In this document: one piece after another, positions 33,766-42,116 of the stretch
Position numbering within the stretch: the stretch's first letter is position 1
How the letters are laid out: every line of letters begins with the position of its first letter
NCBI GenBank assembly: GCA_028284225.1
Contig: JANQSD010000009.1
Coordinates: 122,629-186,628, forward strand
DNA: 64,000 bases
Source: Arenicellales bacterium
GTDB lineage: Bacteria; Pseudomonadota; Gammaproteobacteria; Arenicellales; JAHEKD01
Direction: 5' to 3'
The notes under the pieces: generated by a model
What the model was told of the DNA's origin: nothing
Database searches by the model: none
The model's input: the letters and a program-made list of their open reading frames with translations, nothing else
Position numbers and translations under genes: made by a program

Positions 33766-34214
33766 TGACTACAGTTAAAGTTTTGGTGCCTCAGACCCAT
33801 GACAAGCCACAATGGTATGAACTTTATCGTGGTTATGCCGAATTTTATCAAGTGCCGATGAATGATGAAATTATGGATAATGTTTGGAGCTGGATTCATG
33901 ATGAGGCCAATCCGTTTTATGCGATTGTAGCCAAGGATGAAAATGATAGCTTGTTAGGTTTTATGCATTTTCGTGCTATGCCTTCACCGTTGCGAGGTAC
34001 AACAGTTGGCTTTTTGGATGATTTGTTTGTGATTCCAAAGGCCCGAGGCAAAGGTGTGGTTACCGCTTTGTATGATGAGCTTAAAAAGCAGGGTAAAGCC
34101 AAAGGCTGGCCGCTTATTCGCTGGATTACCGCAGAGAATAACTACCGGGCCAGAGCAGTTTATGATGGATTATCCAACAAAACTCATTGGGTGACGTATC
34201 AATTAGATTTATAA
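33765..34214 (+). CDS. GNAT-family N-acetyltransferase
   Basis: A 149-residue acetyltransferase with the acetyl-CoA pyrophosphate loop VIPKARGKGVVTALYDELKK and the ending WITAENNYRARAVYDGL. Its substrate is unknown. AAAGGAG lies ahead of ATG 33765; the TTG one codon earlier is less likely. It ends the cupin-flavoprotein-GST-GNAT unit. Confidence 0.9.
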   Translation: MTTVKVLVPQTHDKPQWYELYRGYAEFYQVPMNDEIMDNVWSWIHDEANPFYAIVAKDENDSLLGFMHFRAMPSPLRGTTVGFLDDLFVIPKARGKGVVTALYDELKKQGKAKGWPLIRWITAENNYRARAVYDGLSNKTHWVTYQLDL

Positions 34215-34230
34215 GATGTTTTCGAAACAT

Positions 34231-34310
34231 TCGTCATTCTGGAAACGCCGCGGGCTTTGTCCAGAATCTGCTTGCGCTGTGAGGAAGATTCTGACCTGCG
34301 CCAGTATGAC
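34231..34310. repeat. GTCAT/CCGG-type repeat, copy 5
   Basis: Begins TCGTCATTCTGGAAACGCCG and ends CTGCGCCAGTATGAC; the two ends are imperfect complements of each other and of the ends of copy 2. The interior TCCAGAATCTGC...GAAGATTCTG adds a further inverted pair. Confidence 0.55.
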
Positions 34311-34343
34311 TAAGAAATTAAACACACTTAACGGAAACTAGCG

Positions 34344-35066
34344 ATGACATTACCGATTGGCTATCCAGTTGAATCACCTGCCGAATTATTACGGCCTGGT
34401 ACTGGGACCTATCAAGGCAAATTTGTTTCTTTAGCACCTGTAAAGCCTGACAAGGATGTTGCCGAATTATTTGAGTGTTCTAACGCAAGCCCTGAATTTG
34501 AACAGCTCTGGACGTATATGCCGTATGGCCCTTTTAAGAGCCCTCAGGTAATGAGAGAGCAATATTTGGATGTTTGTGCCAGCTCCACTGATCCACTTTT
34601 TTTAACGGTCACTGACAAAGTGTCGGGGCAGAAAAGAGGTGTGGTGAGTTTTTTAAATATAGTCCCTGAGCATCTACGTCTTGAACTGGGTCATATTTGG
34701 TATTCGCCGTTAGTTCAACGCGGCAAGGTCAATACGGAGGTGATTTACTTAATGTTAAGTGAAGCTTTTGATCGCTTGAAATATCGACGGGTGGAATGGA
34801 AGTGTGATGCGCTTAATGCTCGATCAAGAGCGGCTGCACAACGTCTGGGCTTTAGTTTCGAAGGTATCTTTTATAAGCACGTTATTAATAAAGGCCGAAA
34901 TCGCGATACAGCCTGGTTAGCAATAATGGATGACGATTGGATAAAAATAAAACCTAACCTGGAGAGATTTCTTTATGGCGAGGAAGATGCATTTTCTTTA
35001 ACAAAAGCGAATCGACCTTTATTACGTACTTTGGACACCGGCGAAGCGAGTCAGCCCAATGCTTGA
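34344..35066 (+). CDS. RimJ/RimL-type N-acetyltransferase
   Basis: A 240-residue GNAT of the RimL group: FVSLAPVKPDKDVAELF, LELGHIWYSPLVQRGKVNTE (acetyl-CoA region) and VEWKCDALNARSRAAAQRLG are typical. Such enzymes acetylate protein N-termini or small molecules. It is followed by a DUF1272 gene that overlaps its end by eight bases. The C-terminal 40 residues are extra to the minimal domain. Confidence 0.9.
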   Translation: MTLPIGYPVESPAELLRPGTGTYQGKFVSLAPVKPDKDVAELFECSNASPEFEQLWTYMPYGPFKSPQVMREQYLDVCASSTDPLFLTVTDKVSGQKRGVVSFLNIVPEHLRLELGHIWYSPLVQRGKVNTEVIYLMLSEAFDRLKYRRVEWKCDALNARSRAAAQRLGFSFEGIFYKHVINKGRNRDTAWLAIMDDDWIKIKPNLERFLYGEEDAFSLTKANRPLLRTLDTGEASQPNA

Positions 35067-35367
35067 ATTACGTCCAACCTGTGAGCACTGCAATATTGAA
35101 CTGCCTGCTGATTCGACTGAGGCAATGATTTGCACCTATGAATGCACATTTTGTCGAACCTGCGCTCTGGACGTTTTAGAAAATGTTTGTCCCAACTGTG
35201 GTGGTGGCTTTAGTCCGCGGCCTATACGTCCCAGCCATCAGTGGCGGCACGGCTTGTCAACCCGGCATCAAATACCATCGACCAAGGTAGTTCACAAAGC
35301 TGTTGATATTCCTAAGCATAAGCAGTTTGCTGAGAACATCAAAACCATTTCACCGGAAAAGCGTTAA
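35059..35367 (+). CDS. DUF1272 zinc-ribbon-like protein
   Basis: A 102-residue protein starting LELRPTCEHCNIELPADSTE, with paired cysteines in CEHC, CTYECTFCRTCA and CPNCGG, presumably binding two zinc ions. This matches DUF1272, a small conserved domain of unknown function. The last 45 residues are basic and likely disordered. It overlaps the acetyltransferase by eight bases, so the two are coupled. Confidence 0.9.
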   Translation: MLELRPTCEHCNIELPADSTEAMICTYECTFCRTCALDVLENVCPNCGGGFSPRPIRPSHQWRHGLSTRHQIPSTKVVHKAVDIPKHKQFAENIKTISPEKR

Positions 35368-35399
35368 GATCACCGCTTGATTAAAGTAACATATGGGTT

Positions 35400-36479
35400 A
35401 TGTTACGAAGAACATTCATCAAAAATTTGGGGTTAGTTTTGCCAACAGTCTATTTAAATAATAGCTTCGCCCAGAGTGGTTTTTACATGCCGGCAGAATG
35501 GGCTGCGCATGAACGTTGCTGGATGTCATGGCCGCACAAAAGTGTGATTTGGGGGAGTGATTTAAATCAGGTTAAACAGGAAGTTGCAGCCATTGCTCAA
35601 TCCATCGCCGAATTCGAACCTGTGACCATGTTGACTACACCTAAGCAGGTTGAGCTAGCGAGCCGCCTGTGTGGTTCAAGTGTTGAAATTTTACCGTTTA
35701 GTCAAGACGACAATTGGATGCGGGACACCGGCCCGGTTTTTACGACCAATGGTCAACAGATTCAGGCCGTTTCATTAAATTTCAATATCTGGGGAAATAA
35801 ATTTCCATTGGATTACCAGGATGACACTTTAATGGCCGAAGAATTGGCTGCCTATCTGGGTTTGCCCATCACCTTCGCCGATGTGGTGGCCGAGGGCGGA
35901 GCTATAGAAATAGACGGTGAAGGCACTTTGATTACCACTGAGAGCTGCTTGCTGAATCCCAATCGTAACCCCGACCTAAGCAGGATTGACGTTGAAAATG
36001 CACTCAAAGCGGCTCTGGGTGTAAGCAAAGTCATATGGTTGCCGGGAAACGATGTGGAATACATTACTGACGGGCATATCGATGGCATGGTTCGATTTGT
36101 CAGTCCGGGTGTGGTGATTGCTGAGGTGAGTATTGATCCTTATGACCCGGAATATGAAGTGCTGCAAGAAAATGTTAAACAGTTGAAATCGACTACTGAC
36201 GCAAAAGGTCGATTGCTTGAAGTAGTCACTATACAACGCCCGGTTAATCTGGACTGGGATGTGTTGGGTGATGATTTTGCCGCCTCTTATGCTAATTTTT
36301 ATCTTGCTAATGGGGGGGTGGTTATGCCCGAATTTGGCGATGTTGAACATGATACAGCAGCAAAGCAAACCTTGGCTGATTTGTTCCCTGAGCGCAAAGT
36401 CGTTCAAATCGATATAACCCATTTGGCTAAAGGCGGCGGCGGGATTCATTGTTCCACCCAACAACAGCCGCAACTATAA
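35400..36479 (+). CDS. Agmatine deiminase-family protein with export signal
   Basis: A 359-residue guanidino-group hydrolase of the PPAD-type fold. Catalytic features are visible: DDNWMRDTGPVF, AEGGAIEIDGEGTL, TDGHIDGMVRFV (catalytic histidine) and the cysteine in GGGGIHCSTQQQ. Family members convert agmatine or protein arginine to the citrulline form and release ammonia. The N-terminus RRTFIKNLGLVLPTVYLNNS resembles a Tat or Sec signal, unusual for agmatine deiminase, which is cytoplasmic. It stands apart from other genes of polyamine synthesis. Confidence 0.88.
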   Translation: MLRRTFIKNLGLVLPTVYLNNSFAQSGFYMPAEWAAHERCWMSWPHKSVIWGSDLNQVKQEVAAIAQSIAEFEPVTMLTTPKQVELASRLCGSSVEILPFSQDDNWMRDTGPVFTTNGQQIQAVSLNFNIWGNKFPLDYQDDTLMAEELAAYLGLPITFADVVAEGGAIEIDGEGTLITTESCLLNPNRNPDLSRIDVENALKAALGVSKVIWLPGNDVEYITDGHIDGMVRFVSPGVVIAEVSIDPYDPEYEVLQENVKQLKSTTDAKGRLLEVVTIQRPVNLDWDVLGDDFAASYANFYLANGGVVMPEFGDVEHDTAAKQTLADLFPERKVVQIDITHLAKGGGGIHCSTQQQPQL

Positions 36480-36508
36480 TCCAGATCAAGCTAATAGAAT
36501 TTAGATGC

Positions 36509-36991
36509 ATGCCTGCTAAAGAAAGGATTTTAACAAGCACAACCAAAGTTCGGTTTCAGGATTGCGATCCCTTTAACCACCTAAATAATCTTAAGTACAT
36601 CGAGTATTTTATCAATGCCCGCGAAGATCAATTGCTGGACTACTATGATCTGGATATTTATGAATACGCAAAACAAAACACCGAAGCCTGGGTTGTGGCC
36701 GCTAACAAAATTGCCTATCTTCGTTCTGCCGTACAAATGGAAAAAGTGCTGATCGAGTCTCAACTGATAGATTATTCGAACCGCAGTCTGCAAGTTGAAA
36801 TGCGAATGTGGGATCAGGCACGGTCCCAGCTTAAATCATTGATGTGGATCAATTTTGCCTATATCGATATCAAGACTACTCGACCTGTCAGGCATCCGGA
36901 TAACATGATGGACTTGTTTACTGAAATTCATGCGCCGGTTGAGCAAAAAAGTTTTGACGAACGATGTATTTTCTTTAGAAGGCAAAAATAA
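36509..36991 (+). CDS. Hotdog-fold acyl-CoA thioesterase
   Basis: A 160-residue thioesterase of the 4-hydroxybenzoyl-CoA/YbgC type: KVRFQDCDPFNHLNNLKYIE contains the catalytic aspartate region (R-x-x-D-x-x-x-H). It would hydrolyse a short or aromatic acyl-CoA. ATG 36509 (PAKERIL) starts the conserved part; an upstream start at 36449 would overlap the deiminase gene and add an unlikely leader. Fifteen bases separate it from the next gene. Confidence 0.85.
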   Translation: MPAKERILTSTTKVRFQDCDPFNHLNNLKYIEYFINAREDQLLDYYDLDIYEYAKQNTEAWVVAANKIAYLRSAVQMEKVLIESQLIDYSNRSLQVEMRMWDQARSQLKSLMWINFAYIDIKTTRPVRHPDNMMDLFTEIHAPVEQKSFDERCIFFRRQK

Positions 36992-37005
36992 TCGGTTTGT
37001 AGTCT

Positions 37006-37404
37006 ATGGATCAACAAAAGCAACAAGTCAAAAAATTCTACGATGTACTGTGGAATCAACACAATAAAACCGAAATTCCATCTGTGCTGCATCAGGATGT
37101 GGTTTTCCGTGGTTCAATCGGTGATGAGAAACGAGGTATTGAGGGTTTCGCTGATTACGTTGACAAAATTCACCTGGCGCTGGCCGAGTATCATTGTGAG
37201 ATTCACGATTTAGTCGCCGAGAATAACCAGGTGTTCGCAAAAATGTACTTCAGCGGCATTCACCGCAATGAATTCATGGGTTATCCACCAACAAATCAAA
37301 AGATAGGTTGGTTCGGTGCAGCACTGTTCACTTTCCAAGAAGACAAAATCAGCCAGGTATGGGTATTAGGTGATCTAAAATCCTTGGAGCAGCAGTTAGA
37401 ATAA
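37006..37404 (+). CDS. SnoaL-like ester cyclase family protein
   Basis: A 132-residue NTF2-like fold: VKKFYDVLWNQHNKTEIPSV, FRGSIGDEKRGIEGFADYV and FAKMYFSGIHRNEFMGYPPT match the SnoaL-like group, which cyclise polyketide esters or only share the fold. A role in small-molecule modification is plausible. It follows the thioesterase on the same strand by 14 bases. Confidence 0.85.
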   Translation: MDQQKQQVKKFYDVLWNQHNKTEIPSVLHQDVVFRGSIGDEKRGIEGFADYVDKIHLALAEYHCEIHDLVAENNQVFAKMYFSGIHRNEFMGYPPTNQKIGWFGAALFTFQEDKISQVWVLGDLKSLEQQLE

Positions 37405-37543
37405 ATGCATGCTAATTAACACTAGCTTAGTGCTGGTCATACTTAAGTACCCATTAAAACCACTTTTTAGTCATTTAATCCCCTAATTAATGCTAAATTA
37501 GAATCCTGGAGTAAGTTTTATCTGAAAAGGAAAAATCGTAGAT

Positions 37544-39157
37544 ATGGATTTTGAGTGGGTCGCTGTTGCCTTAGGAGACGTAGCCTGGATTGCCCTGGCT
37601 TTTTTGCTTGGTTTTTTATCCAGTCTGGTTAAACTGCCGCCGCTGGTCGGTTTTTTAATTACGGGTTTTGTACTTAACTATATCGGCATAGCCAGTGGTG
37701 AAATGTTGCAAAGACTCGCGGATTTGGGCATCACGCTGCTACTGTTTACGGTTGGTCTGAAGCTGGATATCAAGAGTCTTTCGCGACCTCAAATTTGGGG
37801 CACGACGCTCATCCATATGGCTCTGGTTACAGCACTGTTCGGATTATTGATCTTTTTGCTGGCACTGGTCGGCATACCCTTGTTAACAGATCTGAGTTTT
37901 TCTCAGGCTTTTTTGGTTGCCTTTGGATTAAGTTTCTCCAGCACGGTTTTCGTGGTAAAAGTTTTGGAGGAAAAAGGCGAAATGAACGCCCGCCATGGGC
38001 GCATTGCAATTGGTATTTTGATCATGCAGGATCTGGCAGCGGTCATATTCTTGGCGGCCACTTCCGGCAAATTACCGACCATCTGGGCACTGGGCCTGAT
38101 TTTGCTTATCCCGGGTGCTTATGTGCTTAAACGTATTCTTGAAAAAGCCGGGCACGGTGAGTTACTTATACTTTATGGCTTTGTTTTAGCGCTGGGAGGT
38201 GCTGAGGTATTTGAGTTGGTGAGTGTAAAAGGTGATCTGGGCGCCTTGTTCGTCGGTGTGCTGATTTCAACCCACCCGAAAGCTAAAGAATTAGCTAACA
38301 GCATGCTGGGATTTAAAGATTTATTTTTAGTCGGGTTTTTTCTGACCATTGGTTTGGCAGGTGAATTAACCTTATTAACCGTCATTCTGGGAGTGGCCCT
38401 GGTTCCCCTGGTTTTGATCAAATCTGCTTTATTCATCAAAATCATGACCGGCCTTAAGCTAAGAGCGCGCACGGCGCTTTTATCCACACTTAATTTAAGC
38501 AACTATAGCGAATTTGGTCTTATCGTTATTGCTATAGGTGTTTCTCAAGGTTGGCTGGATGCGCAGTGGCTGATCGTGATGGCAATAGCACTCTCAGTTT
38601 CACTGGTGTTGGCCGCGCCCTTAAACAACGCTGATCAAAATATTTATCGCAAGCACATGGATTTTTGGCGCTCTTTGCAGCGACAAGAACGCCTGCCCGA
38701 TGATGTGTCCATTGATACTCATGATGCCAAGATCGCGATTTTTGGAATGGGACGTGTCGGAATGGGCGCATATGAAAAACTGGCCGATGTAGAAAATCAG
38801 CAAGTAATTGGGATTGATTTCGACCGCCAGTTAGTTGATGAACATTCCGAAGCAGGCCGTAACGTGGCGGTGGGAAACCCCAGCGACCCTGAATTCTGGG
38901 AGAAAATTGACCATAACCCGGCCTTCGAATTAATCTTGTTAGCCATGCCCAATCTGAATGCAAACCTGAGTGCCTTAAACCAGCTCAGAAGTATGAATCA
39001 TCCAGCCAAAATTGCAGTTGTAGTTAAATACCCTGATGAAGAAGATTTATTCCGTGACCAAGGTGTGACCGAAGTATTCAATATCTATACCGAGGCCGGC
39101 GCAGGTTTCGCCGAGCATGTAATCAACAGTCTGGACCCTGAGCCTGAAAATAGCTGA
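37544..39157 (+). CDS. Kef-type cation/proton antiporter with TrkA-N domain
   Basis: A 537-residue monovalent cation:proton antiporter-2 (CPA2). About twelve membrane helices span residues 1-365 (FLLGFLSSLVKLPPLVGFLI at the start); the CPA2 pattern GLSFSSTVFVVKVLEEKG is in helix 4-5. A cytoplasmic RCK domain follows (IAIFGMGRVGMGAYEKLA, residues 395-500). YbaL/KefC-type proteins export K+ or Na+ against protons, and the RCK part senses nucleotides or glutathione. It lacks the KefF/KefG partner nearby. Confidence 0.92.
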   Translation: MDFEWVAVALGDVAWIALAFLLGFLSSLVKLPPLVGFLITGFVLNYIGIASGEMLQRLADLGITLLLFTVGLKLDIKSLSRPQIWGTTLIHMALVTALFGLLIFLLALVGIPLLTDLSFSQAFLVAFGLSFSSTVFVVKVLEEKGEMNARHGRIAIGILIMQDLAAVIFLAATSGKLPTIWALGLILLIPGAYVLKRILEKAGHGELLILYGFVLALGGAEVFELVSVKGDLGALFVGVLISTHPKAKELANSMLGFKDLFLVGFFLTIGLAGELTLLTVILGVALVPLVLIKSALFIKIMTGLKLRARTALLSTLNLSNYSEFGLIVIAIGVSQGWLDAQWLIVMAIALSVSLVLAAPLNNADQNIYRKHMDFWRSLQRQERLPDDVSIDTHDAKIAIFGMGRVGMGAYEKLADVENQQVIGIDFDRQLVDEHSEAGRNVAVGNPSDPEFWEKIDHNPAFELILLAMPNLNANLSALNQLRSMNHPAKIAVVVKYPDEEDLFRDQGVTEVFNIYTEAGAGFAEHVINSLDPEPENS

Positions 39158-39281
39158 GTTTTAAAACTGTTTGTATCAGCAGCAATCTTTTAGCTAATAG
39201 TTAAAAATTAACAAAATATTTACTTAAGTAGCAAATTCCGATTGGAATAATTCGACATTTTTTAAGAGTAATAGTCGGGAA

Positions 39282-39359
39282 ATGAAAACAAAGAAAATAA
39301 TCCCAGTGTTTATTGCTTCCCCTGGTGATTTGGCTACTGAGCGTCCAAACCTCTCCTGA
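39282..39359 (+). pseudogene. Truncated N-terminus of an SPGD-family (DUF4062-like) protein
   Basis: An ATG at 39282 opens MKTKKIIPVFIASPGDLATE (ending RPNLS, stop 39357-39359). The pattern I-x-V-F-I-A-S-P-G-D-L-x-x-E-R is the beginning of DUF4062-type proteins, many of which sit in STAND-ATPase/defence genes. The frame runs for only 21 sensible residues and then enters the GC-rich repeat at 39348, so it is a remnant truncated at the repeat. It lies beside an XRE regulator. Confidence 0.6.
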
Positions 39360-39376
39360 TAGGGGAGGAAATTGTT
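39348..39376. repeat. GC-rich repeat, half copy (opposite orientation)
   Basis: CTCTCCTGATAGGGGAGGAA is the reverse complement of the right half of the 29932 copy (TTCCTCCCCTATCAGGGGAG) with one mismatch. It lies exactly where the SPGD-family frame ends and 19 bases before the XRE stop codon. Confidence 0.7.
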
Positions 39377-39394
39377 TTCTGCCTTCCAGAACAT

Positions 39395-39763
39395 TCAAGG
39401 TTTAGGCGGAGTCTCAATTAAGTCGACGAATTGCAGGACTTGTTTGAGTTGATTTTCGCTGCACTGGTTAAGTTTTTTATTGATTTGACTGATCAGGTGA
39501 TTGGTTTTGTAGTGTTCGTTGGCTTCTTTTACGGTGATTTGTTCAACTTCCGGTAGATTACCGACGATGAAGTCCTCAATGTTGACCTTGAAGAAGTTAG
39601 CCAGCTTTTGCAGTGAGCGGGTGCTGGGGTTAGCGCTTTCACCAGTGCGGATTCTATGGATAGTAGCTTGGGTCAGGCCGGTTTTTCTCGATAGATCGCC
39701 TTCACTCTTAATGGCGAATTTTTTCCATAGATAGTCTAATGTTCTGGCCGCCGGGGTATGCAT
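39395..39763 (-). CDS. XRE-family helix-turn-helix regulator
   Basis: A 122-residue protein with an XRE DNA-binding domain (SEGDLSRKTGLTQATIHRIR, residues 20-39, then NPSTRSLQKLANFFKV) and a helical C-terminal dimerisation tail. It resembles phage-repressor-type and defence-locus regulators. Two palindromes lie upstream: GGTATT-N14-AATACC (39767-39792) and ATACGT-AA-ACGTAT (39813-39826, inside a strong plus-strand promoter). Autoregulation and control of the divergent transcript are likely. No Shine-Dalgarno precedes the ATG. Confidence 0.9.
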   Translation of the reverse strand: MHTPAARTLDYLWKKFAIKSEGDLSRKTGLTQATIHRIRTGESANPSTRSLQKLANFFKVNIEDFIVGNLPEVEQITVKEANEHYKTNHLISQINKKLNQCSENQLKQVLQFVDLIETPPKP

Positions 39764-39800
39764 ATAGGTATTATTTAATAAAAAACAATACCAAAGCGGG

Positions 39801-39829
39801 TTGACTAGAATAATACGTAAACGTATAAT
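39801..39829 (+). promoter_or_regulatory. Strong sigma-70 promoter with embedded operator
   Basis: TTGACT (39801-39806), 17 bases, TATAAT (39824-39829), a five-of-six plus six-of-six match to consensus. The palindrome ATACGT-AA-ACGTAT (39813-39826) lies between and overlaps the -10. A repressor binding here would block the promoter; the XRE regulator on the other strand is the obvious candidate. Confidence 0.75.
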
Positions 39830-39900
39830 TCATTCTTAATACAGACAATGTAAGAAAAAGAATCAAACTGCCGTCGTCAAAATGTTTGGTTCACAGGACA

Positions 39901-40004
39901 TATATTGGATGTATGCGTGTAGTGGGTAGGTTGCGGGGAATTGGTGGTCATCACACACCACCAGTTCTCTGCATCCTCCATTACTCTAACGCCAAACCAA
40001 TATA
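39901..40004 (+). ncRNA. Candidate structured RNA or palindromic element
   Basis: Two 45-base arms form a long imperfect hairpin: the core is GGAATTGGTGG / CCACCAGTTCT around a loop TCATCACACA, with GTAGTGG/CCATTAC further out and ATATTGG/CCAATAT at the base. It lies about 70 bases downstream of a near-consensus promoter. It may be a hairpin RNA; a palindromic mobile repeat is the alternative, since similar structures occur elsewhere in the window. No T-rich terminator is clear. Confidence 0.35.
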
Positions 40005-40085
40005 TCAATATAGTTGCAAAAGCACCTATATCTCGAAAAAGTATATTAGCGTATTATTTCATCGTTTAGAAGCTGTCTGTAAAGA

Positions 40086-40856
40086 TTAAATCAGGCCTTT
40101 ATCGAAGGCATATTTGATTAACATCAAAAAGCACATGGTAATAATCATGGGCCGAATAAAGCGACTTCCCCCTTTAATTACACTGATTGCACCCAGATAA
40201 CCGCCGATTATTTGCCCGATTATCATGGTTAAACCTGCCAGCAAAACCACTTTGCCACCGAAAACGAAAATAACCAGAGAGGCGAAGTTGCTGGTGAAAT
40301 TCAAAACTTTTGCATTAGCGGTGGCAGCAATCAGATTTCTGCCACGCAGCGCTACACCGCCGAGTGTATAAAACATGCCTGCGCCTGGCCCAAGATAGCC
40401 ATCATAAAAGCCGATAAAGGGCACATAAATGCAGCGCCATGATTTAACGGAGACTCTCGGCCTGGTTTGCATTTCACCGGCTTTGGGCGCCAATAAGAAA
40501 TACAAACCAATCAAGGCAATCACAATTGGAATTAAAAATTCAAGTACATTAGCTGGCGAGAGCTGAATAGCAATCGCACCTATCATTGCTCCGATCAGGC
40601 TGGCAATAATACTGGGCCAAATTTCGCCAAGCTTAACCTGCTTGTTTTTTAACATGGTCAAGGACGCTGAAAGCGTGCCAAAACTGCCTTGTAACTTATT
40701 GGTGGCAATGGCCTGGATCGGTGACATTTGGGTCAGTAGCAGCGCCGGTATGGTTAATAAACCGCCGCCACCAGCTACCGCATCGACAAAGCCGCCAACG
40801 ATTGCAATAAAAAATAAAAAGATCAGTAGTGGGTCGGAGAATAAGTCAGCAGGCAT
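40086..40856 (-). CDS. TauE/SafE-family sulfite/organosulfur exporter
   Basis: A 256-residue membrane protein with about eight helices (FFIAIVGGFVDAVAGGGGLL near the start; LQGSFGTLSASLTMLKN; GYLGAISVIKGGSRFIRPMI near the end). The family exports sulfite, sulfoacetate or other small anions. It is the last gene of the minus-strand operon headed by a class II aldolase, 19 bases after the reductase, so it may remove a product such as an organic acid or sulfonate. This is an inference from order alone. Confidence 0.9.
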   Translation of the reverse strand: MPADLFSDPLLIFLFFIAIVGGFVDAVAGGGGLLTIPALLLTQMSPIQAIATNKLQGSFGTLSASLTMLKNKQVKLGEIWPSIIASLIGAMIGAIAIQLSPANVLEFLIPIVIALIGLYFLLAPKAGEMQTRPRVSVKSWRCIYVPFIGFYDGYLGPGAGMFYTLGGVALRGRNLIAATANAKVLNFTSNFASLVIFVFGGKVVLLAGLTMIIGQIIGGYLGAISVIKGGSRFIRPMIITMCFLMLIKYAFDKGLI

Positions 40857-40875
40857 GTGTAACCCGATTACGTGT

Positions 40876-42114
40876 TCAGGCTGTCAATAAGTCCTTTAAA
40901 TTAATGTCAGGATTGGAAAGATCGGCCGGATCAGGTTGCTTATCATGTTCGATTAGCATTTGTGCCATTCTGACTTCTTTGGCTACGGTTGCGCCTTTGC
41001 CGATGCCCACCACGCCATGAAGATGACGGCCTTTGAGTGCAAAATAGACGACACATTCATCTTCCACGCGGCCGCGGCTGACTATCTGGTCGGAATCCTG
41101 GGTGAAGCCAGCAGTTTGTATCACCCAATTATATTGCTGTGACCAGAGCCAGGGCACCGGGTTATACGCCTGTGGGTCGGCGAGTATAGTTTTGGTAACG
41201 GTTGCAGCCTGTAAGTCCGCATTTTGTGAAGATTCCAGCCGTATGTGCTGGTCATAACGCGGCAAATAGGTGCAGGCGCAATCACCAATCGCATAGATGT
41301 TATCCACTGACGTTTTGGTGAACTGATCAGTAATAATGCCGTTATTGACGTCAAGCCCGGATTGCTGCGCCAGGGCAGTATCCGGAATAATGCCGATACC
41401 GATCACTACATTGTCTGCCTTAAGACGAGTACCGTCAGCCAGTTCAACCGCCTCAACCTTGCCGTTGCCGCTGAACCCTTGAATAGTGACACCGGTCATA
41501 ATGGTGACTCCAAACTGATCATGCACATGGGCGACATCGGCAGCGGCACCTTCAGGCATAGAACGTGACATGAGTCTGTCCTGTGCTTCCAGTACGGTGA
41601 CATTGCAATCCAATTCTTTGGCACTGGCTGCGATTTCCAGGCCGATAAATCCACCGCCGATAATCACCAGATCGCTGCCTGGTGTTAAGCATTGTGACAA
41701 GTCAACAGAATCCTGGTCGGTGCGAAATGTGGTGATGCCGTTGAGTTCATGGCCGGGTAAATTTAGTTCACGTGGATACGAGCCGGTGGCAAAAATCAAA
41801 TGGCCGTAATCAAACCTCTTACCGTCTGTGCAAGTAACGACTTGATTTTCTGTATCGACAGCGGTGGCGCTGCAATCCAGATGTAGCTGGATGTTCTTTT
41901 CTTGGTAATTTTCCAAACCGGTCAGCTGCGTTTTTTCTACCGGCTTTTTACCCAGTAAAACGGCCTTGGAAAGCGGCGGCCGGTTATAGGGGGGTGAAGG
42001 TTCTTTGCCGATAAGATGAATGTCACCTTCAAAGCCACTATCCCGCAGTGCCAGCGCTGCTCGTCCGCCTGCTTGTCCGGCGCCGATAATGACGACAGAA
42101 TTGTTATTACCCAT
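40876..42114 (-). CDS. FAD-dependent ferredoxin reductase (MocF/BphA4-like)
   Basis: A 412-residue flavoprotein with FAD motif VVIIGAGQAGGRAALALRDS (residues 7-26), the NAD(P) motif LVIIGGGFIGLEIAASAKEL (about 154-173) and the FAD-contact YAIGDCACTYLP. These fit the reductases that pass electrons from NAD(P)H to a Rieske or [2Fe-2S] ferredoxin. The ferredoxin gene is two bases upstream, so the pair is almost certainly a working electron chain for the membrane oxygenase before them. Confidence 0.93.
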   Translation of the reverse strand: MGNNNSVVIIGAGQAGGRAALALRDSGFEGDIHLIGKEPSPPYNRPPLSKAVLLGKKPVEKTQLTGLENYQEKNIQLHLDCSATAVDTENQVVTCTDGKRFDYGHLIFATGSYPRELNLPGHELNGITTFRTDQDSVDLSQCLTPGSDLVIIGGGFIGLEIAASAKELDCNVTVLEAQDRLMSRSMPEGAAADVAHVHDQFGVTIMTGVTIQGFSGNGKVEAVELADGTRLKADNVVIGIGIIPDTALAQQSGLDVNNGIITDQFTKTSVDNIYAIGDCACTYLPRYDQHIRLESSQNADLQAATVTKTILADPQAYNPVPWLWSQQYNWVIQTAGFTQDSDQIVSRGRVEDECVVYFALKGRHLHGVVGIGKGATVAKEVRMAQMLIEHDKQPDPADLSNPDINLKDLLTA

Positions 42115-42116
42115 CG

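Larger units (their letters stand above)
39764..40085. other. Non-coding interval upstream of the XRE gene
   Basis: 322 bases between the XRE and TauE/SafE genes. It holds an operator-bearing sigma-70 promoter (39801-39829) facing right, and a long imperfect hairpin (39901-40004) that its transcript would contain. No open frame of good quality is found; a 67-codon frame starting TTG at 39886 has no ribosome site or family. The stretch could encode a regulatory RNA. Confidence 0.5.

Noticed and set aside
39901..40004. Integron attC-like site
   Set aside because: The terminal R-Y-Y-Y-A-A-C and G-T-T-R-R-R-Y core sites are not present in the right order on either strand, and no integrase or cassette array is near.
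39886..40089. 67-codon plus-strand frame starting TTG across the hairpin region
   Set aside because: No ribosome site, no family, and the sequence is better explained by the inverted repeat.
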